A stretch of 64,000 bases of DNA from Colwellia psychrerythraea (lineage in GTDB: Bacteria > Pseudomonadota > Gammaproteobacteria > Enterobacterales > Alteromonadaceae), in contig NZ_JQEC01000057.1 of assembly GCF_000764185.1 (NCBI RefSeq), positions 186,001-250,000 on the forward strand. Reading direction: 5' to 3'. The position numbers were made by a program, and so were the translations under genes. Shown here in pieces: positions 6,388-15,767 of the stretch (positions within the stretch are counted from its first letter, which is position 1; each line of letters opens with the position of its first letter). The notes under the pieces are model-generated. The model ran no database searches and was not told the DNA's origin. It saw only the letters and a list, made by a program, of their open reading frames with translations.

Positions 6388-9315
6388 TTATTGCATATTA
6401 TATGCGAGAAAACCTTCAAGCTCGGCTATTAATTCAGCAAAATCATCTTTAAGCTTAATCGATAACAATTCAATTTCGTCACTATTATTTTCTTTAACAG
6501 CAAGCTCTATCTCAAGTGCGCATTGAGCGAGTATCGTTGCTTCAAGGTTAGCACTTGAGCCCTTTACTTTATGAGCAATAGCCTCAATTTCTTTATCATC
6601 CTTAGCTGTAATTGCTTGGCTTAACTTATCAATTTCTGCGGGCATATCTTGGCAATACATAGTCACTATACGTTCAGCTAATTGCTGGTTTTGGCCAACC
6701 CTTTTATAGAATTCTTCTTTACCCCAAGCATTGCTACTAACAGAAGGCTCGTCGGGTTTAACTTCAGTATCATTGTTAGTTACCTTTGGTTCAGTTACCT
6801 TTGGTTCAGTTACCTTTGGTTCATTTATCTGTGGCGTAATAGCTTCGATTTGATCCAAAGGTAGGTTTAATGCTTTTAATAGGCTATTTTCTAAAGCAAT
6901 AATATCGACAGGTTTAGTTAAGTAGTCATTCATACCTGCAGCAATACACTTATCTCGGTCACCACTCATAGCATTCGCTGTCATGGCAATAATGTAAATA
7001 TCTGTATAATCCCTATGAGATTTTCTAATAGCTTTAGTCGCGGTATAACCGTCCATTATTGGCATCTGACAATCCATTAACACCGCATCAAAATGCTCAT
7101 TCTCTAAACATGAAAGTGCCTCTTTGCCATTACTCGCTATCTCAACTTGCGCACCTAAGTTGGTTAATAGACTCTTAGCAACAATTTGGTTTATGGAATT
7201 ATCTTCTACTAATAATATGCGAGTAGATTTGGGTAAAGGTTTAACTGTTATTTTTTTAGTATCATTTTTTACGGGTAAAGCCGGTTGTGTTTTTGTTGGC
7301 TCATTGCCATTGACTACTTGAATTATTGCATTTGCTAGATCTGCTGTGATCACGGGTTTAGGTAAGCTGAAATCAAAACCTAAACTAGCAAAATATTGAG
7401 CATCGCCAGGTCTAGCTAGAGAGGTGAGCATAATGAGTTTTAAATGTGCTAATTTGTTATTGGCTTTTATCTGCTGCCCCAGTTGAGCACCGTTCATTTC
7501 GGGCATATGCATATCTAAAATGGCCATGTCGAACTGTTTATCTTTTGCTTTTTTTAAGCTTTCAGTTAAGTAGGCTAATGCAGACTTGGCACTATCGGCT
7601 TGACGAACACAGGCGCCCCAAAGCGTTAATTGCCCATGCAAAACTTCCCTATTGGTTTTATTATCATCAACTATTAATATTCGATATTCTGATAAGTCTA
7701 ATTGTGGCAACTCTGCTTTTACTGAGCGGCAAGACTCTAATAACAAGGTAAAACTAAAAGTGCTGCCTCGGCCTTGTTGACTAGTCACCGTAATGTCGCC
7801 ATGCATCAGTTGGCATAATTTTCTTACTATTGCTAACCCCAAACCAGTACCGCCGTACTGGCGTGTTGTTGAGCTATCTTCTTGAGTAAAACGTTCAAAC
7901 ATAGAGTCTAATTTTGATTGCTCGATACCGATGCCGGTATCTTTTACTGAACAAGAAAACTGCAACTTAGTATCATCAATAACGCTTATGTTGGTGCTAA
8001 TTACAACTTCACCTTTTGCGGTAAATTTAATGGCATTACTGATTAGATTGCTGAGGATTTGCTTGATCCTATGAGGATCACCTCTAGCCACTACATGCTT
8101 TAATTGTGCAACGTCAACGATGAGCTCTAAACCTTTTTCGTGGGCAATATGTGCCATAGTTGAGCTTAGGTTAGTAACCAGATCAGCTAGATGTATTTCT
8201 ACTGATTCAATGAATAGCTTATCTGCTTCAATTTTGGAAAAATCAAGAATGTCATTGATGATGTTCAATAATGAGCTGGCACTTACCGTTGCTAGGTGAG
8301 TGTGATGATTTTGTTCATGGCTCATCTCACTTTGCTTTAATAAACTCAGCATACCAATAACACCATTGAGTGGTGTGCGAATTTCATGACTCATAGTAGC
8401 CATAAAGTCAGCCTTTACTTGGTTACTGCTAACTAATTCTATTGCCTTAAGTTCTAGCTGTTCAATAGCTAAACTCATTTCCTCATTGGCAAAATTGACT
8501 TGTTGCTGCTTGTCCATCATCTCTAAATTTGAATCGGCCAGTTTTTTGGCATCTTTTTTAATTCGACTGAAAAAGATAAAGAGTACTATTGTGATAAGGC
8601 CCATCATAGTAAACAAAACAATGAAAGTGGCTTGTAGGGATGATTGTGCGGCAAATTGGGCTTTATTAATGGGTAAAATTACTTCCATAACTCCCCTTAC
8701 ATCACCGAGTTGCCAATCATTCTTCGGAGTTTGTGCATGGTTGTTATGACAATCAATACAACCTTCGCGCATGACATCGGCAATCGCATATCGTATCGAC
8801 ATCTGGCCATTTACTTCCTCAAAGCGAAAGAAGGCTTTTTTCGGGTTATCGGTTAAGCTATCCCATGCTTGCTGAGAGAAGTCCTGACTAAATATCGCTT
8901 TGTTTTCTTTTGCTCGCCAAGGGAATGGATAGGGACTATATAAAAAAGTCTTAGCACCTGATTGAAATTTACCTATTTCTTTGCCTAACGCCATACTTAA
9001 AGTTGCTGGCAAAGGGATGGCATTTTTGATGTTCTTGTAGTCGTGACTTATGGTGATATTTTGTTTTTTAGCGGTATTAACGACTTCTTCGGTATAAAGA
9101 GTACGAAAGGCCGATAAAGCTTCTAAGTAGCGTTGCGCATTGAGTTGTGATGTTTGCTTGGTAAGTGTTTGTGCGGTGCTCGCTAGAAAAAAATAGGCAC
9201 TAATTATGCCTGTAACCATCAGCAATACCGCTATTTTTAAGGAATAACGAATAATGAATTCACTGATTTTATAGCGCAAAGTAACGGGTTTTCCGTGTGT
9301 TTTATCTGAGTCCAT
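6388..9315 (-). CDS. Hybrid sensor histidine kinase with haem-motif sensor, two receivers and HPt
   Basis: A membrane phosphorelay kinase of 975 residues. Order: TM1 (about 23-44); a periplasmic domain to about 215 that resembles the Tll0287/DUF3365 haem sensor and contains the CxxCH motif CIDCH (Cys186, Cys189, His190); TM2 (about 228-250); HisKA with phospho-acceptor His310 (SHEIRTPLNG); HATPase with TGIGIEQSK and GGTGLGLAI; receiver 1 (from about 545, ILDMHMPEMNG); receiver 2 (from about 700, LMDCQMPIMDGY, ending with MNDYLTKPV); a linker with three EPKVT repeats; and an HPt domain with AIAHKVKGSSANLEA. The layout is that of BarA-like tripartite kinases. A covalently bound haem suggests redox or gas sensing. 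No response regulator is adjacent, so the output is unknown. Confidence 0.92.
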   Translation of the reverse strand: MDSDKTHGKPVTLRYKISEFIIRYSLKIAVLLMVTGIISAYFFLASTAQTLTKQTSQLNAQRYLEALSAFRTLYTEEVVNTAKKQNITISHDYKNIKNAIPLPATLSMALGKEIGKFQSGAKTFLYSPYPFPWRAKENKAIFSQDFSQQAWDSLTDNPKKAFFRFEEVNGQMSIRYAIADVMREGCIDCHNNHAQTPKNDWQLGDVRGVMEVILPINKAQFAAQSSLQATFIVLFTMMGLITIVLFIFFSRIKKDAKKLADSNLEMMDKQQQVNFANEEMSLAIEQLELKAIELVSSNQVKADFMATMSHEIRTPLNGVIGMLSLLKQSEMSHEQNHHTHLATVSASSLLNIINDILDFSKIEADKLFIESVEIHLADLVTNLSSTMAHIAHEKGLELIVDVAQLKHVVARGDPHRIKQILSNLISNAIKFTAKGEVVISTNISVIDDTKLQFSCSVKDTGIGIEQSKLDSMFERFTQEDSSTTRQYGGTGLGLAIVRKLCQLMHGDITVTSQQGRGSTFSFTLLLESCRSVKAELPQLDLSEYRILIVDDNKTNREVLHGQLTLWGACVRQADSAKSALAYLTESLKKAKDKQFDMAILDMHMPEMNGAQLGQQIKANNKLAHLKLIMLTSLARPGDAQYFASLGFDFSLPKPVITADLANAIIQVVNGNEPTKTQPALPVKNDTKKITVKPLPKSTRILLVEDNSINQIVAKSLLTNLGAQVEIASNGKEALSCLENEHFDAVLMDCQMPIMDGYTATKAIRKSHRDYTDIYIIAMTANAMSGDRDKCIAAGMNDYLTKPVDIIALENSLLKALNLPLDQIEAITPQINEPKVTEPKVTEPKVTNNDTEVKPDEPSVSSNAWGKEEFYKRVGQNQQLAERIVTMYCQDMPAEIDKLSQAITAKDDKEIEAIAHKVKGSSANLEATILAQCALEIELAVKENNSDEIELLSIKLKDDFAELIAELEGFLAYNMQ
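6779..6823 (-). repeat. Three exact 15-bp tandem repeats coding EPKVT in the kinase linker
   Basis: The unit GTTACCTTTGGTTCA (plus strand) occurs three times without change. Being a multiple of 3, copy number can vary without changing frame, altering linker length between receiver 2 and HPt. Confidence 0.9.
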
Positions 9316-9880
9316 TTAAATTTTCTGTACCGAAGAATAATCTATGCCTTAGGTATAGCTTATTATTACTTTTATCTCACGCTATTTTTCAATCATTTAG
9401 CTAATATTTAACGATAATTTGTCGATAATTTGTCGATGAATTGGCTATTACCTTTATTGAGTCAAAAAAACAAAAAAACAAAAAAACAACTAATGAAGCT
9501 CTATTTAAAATTAAGCCATGACACTTTATCACCAGCAAAGGTTTTGCCAGGACTGATGTTGGTTTTAGAGGTTTTTTAAAACTAATTTTTATGGGCTGGA
9601 TTAACGATAAGTTATTCACAGCTGTATTCACAAACAACTGCCATGCCTTTGTTAGAAGTAAATTTTTTCTTATTTCATGTTTATGTTTGTCATTTTTCTG
9701 CAATGTTAACGACATCAAAAGGTCATAGTTCTAAAACATTTCTGTCATTTGTCCGCCTTATTATGTAATCAAATTTACATTGTACGAACAATTAATCACC
9801 CAAGGGTGCGTAACTTAAACAAATGGTTGCACATATTTGGTGAAAATTAATCCTTCATTAATTGCTGCGGAGCAAATGAA
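9316..9880. other. Intergenic region with short tandem repeats; promoter region of lipoprotein gene
   Basis: I see no credible gene. It holds an 11-bp direct repeat CGATAATTTGT (two copies, 9412-9433) and an 8-bp repeat CAAAAAAA (three copies, 9463-9486). The last part must carry the promoter and ribosome binding site (CGGAG near 9868) for the lipoprotein gene. No clear -35/-10 pair can be defended. Confidence 0.6.
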
Positions 9881-12769
9881 ATGCAAACTAAAAAAAAATT
9901 TAAATTCAGTATAGTAGCAACAGCCTTAAGCTTAGGTTTAACGGCTTGTGGTGGTGATATCAACTTAACTTCTGATGTCGATAATTCAGTAGGTGATACT
10001 ATTATTGAAAACCCAGCGCCAGTAACACCAGGCCCTGGTGATGGTAAGTCTTTACCGGGTAAAGCCAACACCACTTTAAGTGCAGAAGTATCAGCTAGTC
10101 TTGGTTTTGATGTACAAGTACAAGTGTTAGACAGCATTATTAATGAAAGTACCACCTTGGTGGCAAACTTTGATGGTAAGCCGGTTATGTACGCAATTAG
10201 TGGTGCTTTGGAAGTGGGTGGTGTTGCTGTACAAGCTTCTCAATCACGAAGCACTGACAATCAAAAAGCCAAAACACGTAATCCAGATACTGATGTTGTG
10301 CTTACCATCGAGCCAGGCGCGGTACTGTTTGGTCAATCAGGTAATGACTACATTGTTGTTCATCGTGATGCTCAAATAATGGCAGAGGGTAGTAAAACTA
10401 AGCCAATTATTTTGACATCTATTCAAGATGTTAAAGGCGAAGCGACAACCGCAGGACAATGGGGTGGTTTAGTTATTTTAGGTAATGCGCCATCAAACAA
10501 ATGTCCAACTGATGGCAGTGATTGTGCACTACAAGTTGAAGGTGTGGCCGAAGGGGCAGTATTTGGTGGTACTGATTGGCAAGATAATTCAGGTATTTTA
10601 AAATATGTAGTTGTTAAGTACGCTGGGTTTGAAATTGCTCCAGATAATGAATTAAACGGCATTACTTTTGGTGGTGTTGGCTCTGGCACTGTCGTTGATT
10701 ATATCCAAGTTCATGCTAATGCTGATGATGGTGTTGAGTTCTTTGGTGGTGCAGTAAATGCTAAACATTTAGTGTTAACGGGCAACAGAGATGACAGTGT
10801 TGATTGGGATAACGGCTTTAAAGGTAAACTTCAACATATCTATATTGAGCATGCGAAAAATGCAGGTGAAGCAAACCGCGCTATAGAAGGTGATAACGAC
10901 GGTTCAAGCCCTGATAAAGAGCCACAATCAAACCCGACCATCGCCAACATGACCATTATCGGCAATAATTTTGATACCGCAGATAAAGACTCTGAAGGTA
11001 TTTATTTACGTGAAGGCACAGCCGCTAAAATCTTTAATACTCTTATTACTGGTCCAAGTGAAATGGGCGAGTGCTTTGAGCTTGAAGGCGGTGCAACTTC
11101 ATCAGTAACCGTTGATAATGCTAATAACGGTAAAATTGTTATGCAAAATGTAGTGATGGCTTGTAATAACAATGAAAACTTCAAAGATGCTAAAGCCGAA
11201 GATAAATCAGTGTTACTTGATTTAGCAACTTGGTTTACAACAGAGCCATCAAACAGCATCAGCAATTCAATTCTTATTGGTGAAACGGGTATACCTGATA
11301 GTGGTTCGCCATTAATTGCTGATAATGCTGGACAAGATGTTGCCACTACCCAGGATGCTTGGTTTGACAGTGTTGATTATATTGGCGCATTCGACGGCTC
11401 TGATGCTACTAACAATGATTGGCGACAAGGTTGGGCATTTGGCTTTGGTGGTGGTGTTGTTACCGCCCCAGCAGAAACACAAGGTTGTCCAACAGGTACT
11501 AGCGCCATTTCACCCGCTGATGGTGTAACCACAACATGTCAACTATCAGGCACCATCACCACTAATTTAACCTTAACGGCAAATAACTTGTATGCCTTAA
11601 GTGGTCCAGTATTTATTGGTGATGATAAAACCAATAGTGCCACGTTAAACATTGAAGCAGGCACCACTATATTTGGTCGCTCAGGTGGTGATTACCTCGT
11701 TGTTAGTCGTGATTCAAAAATTGAAGCCAATGGTAGTGCCAGCGCGCCAATTACTTTTACTTCCAGTGAAGATATCACCGGCGGTGAGACTACTGCAGGT
11801 CAATGGGGCGGTATTGTGCTGTTAGGCAATGCTCAGTCAAACAAATGTCCAACGGATGGCAGTGACTGTGCTTTACAAGTAGAGGGGGTGCAAGAAGGAG
11901 CGGTATTTGGCGGCACTAATGATAGCGATAGTTCAGGCACTCTACGTTATGTCGTCGTTAAACATGCGGGTTATGAAATTGCCCCGGATAACGAGCTAAA
12001 TGGTATTACTTTTGGCGGTGTCGGCTCAGGTACAAAAGTAGAATATATTCAAGTACATGAAAATGCTGATGATGGTATTGAGTTCTTCGGCGGTACAGTA
12101 AATGCCAAGTATGTGGTATTGACCTCTAACCAAGATGATAGCGTTGATTGGGATAACGGTTACCGTGGCAACTTGCAATATGTATTAGTGAAACATGCAC
12201 CAGATAATAGTGCAGCTAACCGTGGCATTGAAGGTGATAACGACGGCTCTATGCCAAACAAGTTACCACAATCTAACCCTACCATTGCCAACATGACTAT
12301 CATAGGTAACGCCTTTGATACCGCGGATAAAGATTCTGAAGGTATTTATTTACGTGAAGGCACTAAGGCACAATTACATAACTTTGTCGTTACCAATGCT
12401 GCTGGCGAGTGTTTAGAAATTGAAGGTGGCGCAACGAGTTCCGTTACTGCTGAGCAAGCAATCGCCGGTGAAACGGTTATTTCAAACTCAGTATTCGCTT
12501 GTAGTGAGAACTTTAAAAGTGCTAAAGCAGAAGATACATCAGTGCTGTTAAATACCGAGGATTGGGCATTGAATCAAAACCCTAGCTTGAATGTTAATAA
12601 TAGCACTGCTGCTGATATAGCTGCGGTACTGAACGGAATTTTCACTATCGATGCTACCCCAGCGAAAGATTTTACCGGTCACGCATTTTTCGAAAGTGCC
12701 ACACACATAGGTGCAGTCTCAGCAGAGAATAACTGGACGGCTAACTGGACTGTTGGTTTAGAAGATTAA
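9881..12769 (+). CDS. Large surface lipoprotein with duplicated beta-helix-like halves, partner of TonB receptor
   Basis: A 962-residue predicted lipoprotein. The signal peptide ends in the lipobox LTAC with Cys23, followed by GG, so outer-membrane sorting is expected. After a Pro/Gly-rich linker there are two homologous halves about 448 residues apart. Each contains TTAGQWGG..LGNA, NKCPTDGSDCALQVEGV, EGAVFGGT, APDNELNGITFGGVGSGT, NADDG(V/I)EFFGG, DDSVDWDNG, EGDNDGS, NPTIANMTIIGN and DSEGIYLREGT. The short Gly/Asn/Asp-rich repeats suggest a right-handed parallel beta-helix with possible metal-binding Asp loops. Relatives occur beside TonB receptors in Bacteroidetes and Gammaproteobacteria and are often mis-called multidrug transporters. 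I infer an accessory surface protein for the next gene's receptor; the ligand is unknown. Its own terminator separates it from the receptor gene. Confidence 0.8.
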   Translation: MQTKKKFKFSIVATALSLGLTACGGDINLTSDVDNSVGDTIIENPAPVTPGPGDGKSLPGKANTTLSAEVSASLGFDVQVQVLDSIINESTTLVANFDGKPVMYAISGALEVGGVAVQASQSRSTDNQKAKTRNPDTDVVLTIEPGAVLFGQSGNDYIVVHRDAQIMAEGSKTKPIILTSIQDVKGEATTAGQWGGLVILGNAPSNKCPTDGSDCALQVEGVAEGAVFGGTDWQDNSGILKYVVVKYAGFEIAPDNELNGITFGGVGSGTVVDYIQVHANADDGVEFFGGAVNAKHLVLTGNRDDSVDWDNGFKGKLQHIYIEHAKNAGEANRAIEGDNDGSSPDKEPQSNPTIANMTIIGNNFDTADKDSEGIYLREGTAAKIFNTLITGPSEMGECFELEGGATSSVTVDNANNGKIVMQNVVMACNNNENFKDAKAEDKSVLLDLATWFTTEPSNSISNSILIGETGIPDSGSPLIADNAGQDVATTQDAWFDSVDYIGAFDGSDATNNDWRQGWAFGFGGGVVTAPAETQGCPTGTSAISPADGVTTTCQLSGTITTNLTLTANNLYALSGPVFIGDDKTNSATLNIEAGTTIFGRSGGDYLVVSRDSKIEANGSASAPITFTSSEDITGGETTAGQWGGIVLLGNAQSNKCPTDGSDCALQVEGVQEGAVFGGTNDSDSSGTLRYVVVKHAGYEIAPDNELNGITFGGVGSGTKVEYIQVHENADDGIEFFGGTVNAKYVVLTSNQDDSVDWDNGYRGNLQYVLVKHAPDNSAANRGIEGDNDGSMPNKLPQSNPTIANMTIIGNAFDTADKDSEGIYLREGTKAQLHNFVVTNAAGECLEIEGGATSSVTAEQAIAGETVISNSVFACSENFKSAKAEDTSVLLNTEDWALNQNPSLNVNNSTAADIAAVLNGIFTIDATPAKDFTGHAFFESATHIGAVSAENNWTANWTVGLED
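10307..12560 (+). repeat. Internal duplication in the lipoprotein gene
   Basis: Roughly 10307-11220 matches 11651-12560 with an offset of 1344 bp (448 codons). Stretches around 10490-10560 and 11835-11905 are almost identical at DNA level, including the code for PTDGSDCALQVEGV, while other parts have diverged, pointing to an old duplication with conserved or converted patches. Confidence 0.85.
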
Positions 12770-12784
12770 TAAGCGATAAAACTC

Positions 12785-12832
12785 AATGCTGTAGTTGCTC
12801 TAAGAACAATTAGCGACTACAGCATTTTAATT
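12785..12832 (+). terminator. Terminator after lipoprotein gene
   Basis: AATGCTGTAGTTGCT (12785-12799) pairs with AGCGACTACAGCATT (12812-12826), one wobble, followed by TTTAATTT. It sits 16 bp after the stop codon. Confidence 0.85.
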
Positions 12833-12909
12833 TATCTCGCATGTTAGTTTCTACCGCAAATTAATTATATAGAAAGCACAGGTCATTCTGGTTATTTCTA
12901 GTCCTGATT

Positions 12910-12952
12910 CTAGGGTCATTAAACTAGGCTCCTAGCCCTCGCGAATGACTAG
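12910..12952 (+). promoter_or_regulatory. Nested stem-loop in leader of TonB receptor gene
   Basis: CTAGGGTCATT (12910-12920) pairs with AATGACTAG (12944-12952) with a 2-nt bulge, and an inner CTAGG/CCTAG hairpin (12924-12935) lies inside. It ends 54 bp before the receptor start, so it may be a structured RNA leader or an operator. No known riboswitch class is recognised. Confidence 0.35.
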
Positions 12953-13006
12953 GTTGCAGCGGGTTGTTTTTTCTTTTCCCGGTAAAGAAGTTTCAAGAGG
13001 TTTTCA

Positions 13007-15700
13007 ATGAAAACAAAATTCAAATACTCCATGCTCACTCTGGCACTGGCCGCTAGCTGTGGTTTATCAAACGCTTATGCTGAGTCAGCGCAACAAGATA
13101 ATGTTGATGAGCAGGCGATGGAAGAAGTGATTGTCAAAGCAAGTCGCTTAAAAGGTACCGCTAGTGCAGTCATGCAAGAGCGAAAAAACCAAGCTTTTAT
13201 TGCTGATATCCTTGGTGCGGAGCAAATATCACGTACCGGTGACTCTGATGCCGCTGCGGCATTACGCCGAGTAACGGGTATCACTTTGGTTGATGGCAAG
13301 TACATTTATGTGCGTGGTTTAGGTGAGCGGTTTTCTAGTACGCAACTTAATGGTGCCGCAGTACCGAGCCCAGATCCAACACGTACAGTGATCCCGCTGG
13401 ATTTATTTCCCGCATCTATTATAGAGTCATTGTCAGTACAAAAATCGTATTCTGCTAACATGCCAGCGCATTTTGCTGGCGGTAATGTTGATATACGTCT
13501 AAAAACAATTCCAACGGATTTTGTTTTTACCATGCAAGGCAAGTTGGGTGGTAACAGCAATAATTTTGATGATGGCTTAAGTTATAACGGCGGTGAAGAT
13601 GATTGGTATGGCATGGATGATGGTACCCGTGCTGCGCCACAAGCACTGCAAAAATTATGGCAAAGTCGTACTTCTTTAAATGACTTGTCACAGCAAGAAA
13701 ATCGTGAAATTGCTGCACAGTTGAACCGTGACTATGACCCACAAGCTACCAGTATTAATCCTAATACCGGCTTTGATGTCACCTTAGGTAATCGTTTTGA
13801 TTTTGACGACTTCCGCTTAGGTTTCTTAACCGCTGTTTCGTATGATAATAAATGGCAAGTATCAGAAGAGTATGAAGGGCAGGACTTTACCTTCCAAGAA
13901 GGTAGGGAAGGCGAGGGGGATAGCTGGTCTATGGTACGTGGTTTTGATGATATTCACTCTACTGAACATACAGTACGGTTTTCAGCCATGTTCAATGTTG
14001 GCTTAGAGTTTCAACGTGATCACCGCATTGATTTCAGTTCGTTAATTTTGCACGACACCCGAGATGAAATACGCGATAAACTCGGCAATAACAGTAATAA
14101 CACCATTAGTGATGGGGTAAGAATACGTGATAGTGAAGTTATTTATGAAGAGCGAGAAATGATCGCCAATCAAATTAGAGGCACACATAACTTCGCTGGA
14201 CTTTGGAACTTAGGTGCAGATTGGTTTTACTCTGATGCCCGTTCGAACCGTTATGCTCCTGGCAATATATCAACCCGCTATATCATTGCCGACGGCTCTA
14301 ATAGCCAAGCAGAAGATGGTATCTTTGACCCCATCAATGAAAGCTCACTACGCAACGCGAAAAAAGCTTCTCGTTATAGCTTTCAAGACTTAGATGATAA
14401 GGTTGAAAACTATGGTTTTAGCTTTTCTTTACCGGTTAACTTTAGTAATGTCGAATTAGAGATCAAAGCCGGCGGTAATTTTATCGAAAAGACCCGTGAT
14501 GCTATGGCAAGACGTATAGATATCAACACGCTTGCCTTTGACAATTTAGACTTTAGTGGATATCAAATGGCTGTCATTTTAAATGATGATGTCATGCTAA
14601 ATCAGCCGTTAACAGCGAATGAACTAATTCTTAATGATACCTCTATTGATGGTGATGATTACTACTCGGCTCAGTTGGTAGATGCTTACTTTATTGATAG
14701 TGACTTTTTCATTGCACAAAAGTGGAGAGTAAACTTAGGGCTACGTTATGAAGATTTTCGTCAAGTTGTTGCACCATTAGATCCCGCAACAGGTCAATTC
14801 GATTTACCTGCACAGCCTACAACAGATGATTTAGCTGCACTTGCGTTTAAAGAGGATGATGTTTTTGGCGCATTAGCGCTCACTTATTTGCTCAATAATG
14901 AAATGCAGTTTCGTGCTTCCTATGCACAAACCACCATCCGTCCCGATATTCGAGAGGTAGCGCCAGCTACTTATATTGACCCTTTGACCGGTTTTCCGAT
15001 TGGTGGTACGCCAAGCGTAAATAGTACCGCCATTGATAATTATGATTTGCGTTGGGAATGGTACTTACCTACAGGTGATAACCTTTCGTTTGGTTTATTC
15101 TACAAGGATATGGACCAACCTATAGAAGCAGTACAATCACCGGCACAAGATGGCCCACCCTTAATCAGAATTGCCAATGCAGAAGACGGTTATGTTTATG
15201 GACTTGAAGTAGAGTTTTTAAAAGACTTTGCCTTCTTGGGGGACTTTGCCGGTATGCATGGCGGAGACTTCTTCTTATCTAGTAATTTTACGATAAGTGA
15301 GTCAGAGATAAACATAGATACTCAAAAAGTGGTTGAGCAAACGGGGGTTTCTACCACTATTACTAACCCTACACGTGCCATGACCGGACATTCACCTTGG
15401 GTGGTTAATATGAACTTAGGTTGGGATGCACCTAATGGCAATCACAGTGCAACACTTGCTTATAACGTATTTGCTGAGCGTATAATCATACCGGGAATAG
15501 ATGGTAAGGATGATGCGTATGAGCAACCATTCCATTCCCTTGATATGGTCTATACCTACTATCCAACATACTCATCAACGTTGAAATTTAAGGTACAAAA
15601 TATCTTAAATCAAGATAAGGAACTTGAGTTTGAAGACACGTTAATGCGCAGTGAAACTCGAGGGGTATCTTTTGAAGTCGCCTTGAAATGGGATTTTTAG
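13007..15700 (+). CDS. TonB-dependent outer-membrane receptor
   Basis: An 897-residue gated beta-barrel receptor. A Sec signal peptide ends at NAYA (about residue 26). EEVIV near residue 41 may be the TonB box. The plug domain follows with ADILGAEQISRTGDSDAA, VTGITLVDGKYIYVRGLG and LNGAAVPSPDP, then NVDIRLKT at the plug-barrel transition. The rest is a long barrel with many aromatic and Asp/Asn-rich loops, ending in the outer-membrane signal FEVALKWDF. The gene lies 237 bp after the lipoprotein gene in the same direction, an arrangement seen repeatedly for this lipoprotein family. Energy could come from the TonB2 system encoded at 26-29 kb. There is no siderophore or cobalamin gene nearby, so the substrate stays open. 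Confidence 0.93.
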   Translation: MKTKFKYSMLTLALAASCGLSNAYAESAQQDNVDEQAMEEVIVKASRLKGTASAVMQERKNQAFIADILGAEQISRTGDSDAAAALRRVTGITLVDGKYIYVRGLGERFSSTQLNGAAVPSPDPTRTVIPLDLFPASIIESLSVQKSYSANMPAHFAGGNVDIRLKTIPTDFVFTMQGKLGGNSNNFDDGLSYNGGEDDWYGMDDGTRAAPQALQKLWQSRTSLNDLSQQENREIAAQLNRDYDPQATSINPNTGFDVTLGNRFDFDDFRLGFLTAVSYDNKWQVSEEYEGQDFTFQEGREGEGDSWSMVRGFDDIHSTEHTVRFSAMFNVGLEFQRDHRIDFSSLILHDTRDEIRDKLGNNSNNTISDGVRIRDSEVIYEEREMIANQIRGTHNFAGLWNLGADWFYSDARSNRYAPGNISTRYIIADGSNSQAEDGIFDPINESSLRNAKKASRYSFQDLDDKVENYGFSFSLPVNFSNVELEIKAGGNFIEKTRDAMARRIDINTLAFDNLDFSGYQMAVILNDDVMLNQPLTANELILNDTSIDGDDYYSAQLVDAYFIDSDFFIAQKWRVNLGLRYEDFRQVVAPLDPATGQFDLPAQPTTDDLAALAFKEDDVFGALALTYLLNNEMQFRASYAQTTIRPDIREVAPATYIDPLTGFPIGGTPSVNSTAIDNYDLRWEWYLPTGDNLSFGLFYKDMDQPIEAVQSPAQDGPPLIRIANAEDGYVYGLEVEFLKDFAFLGDFAGMHGGDFFLSSNFTISESEINIDTQKVVEQTGVSTTITNPTRAMTGHSPWVVNMNLGWDAPNGNHSATLAYNVFAERIIIPGIDGKDDAYEQPFHSLDMVYTYYPTYSSTLKFKVQNILNQDKELEFEDTLMRSETRGVSFEVALKWDF

Positions 15701-15731
15701 CAAAATTAATCGTTTGTAATTTTAATTATAT

Positions 15732-15767
15732 ACGCAGTATGGTTTTCGAAAACTATACTGCGTTTTT
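15732..15767 (+). terminator. Terminator after TonB receptor gene
   Basis: ACGCAGTATGGTTTT pairs with AAAACTATACTGCGT around a CG loop, with one mismatch, then five T residues. Confidence 0.88.

Noticed and set aside
6779..6823. Tandem repeats as a CRISPR-like array
   Set aside because: Only 15 bp, no spacers, in frame within a kinase gene; it is a coding microsatellite.
9401..9718. 105-codon minus-strand ORF in the gap before the lipoprotein gene
   Set aside because: Composition is low-complexity and AT-driven, it spans simple repeats, lacks a ribosome binding site and resembles nothing known.
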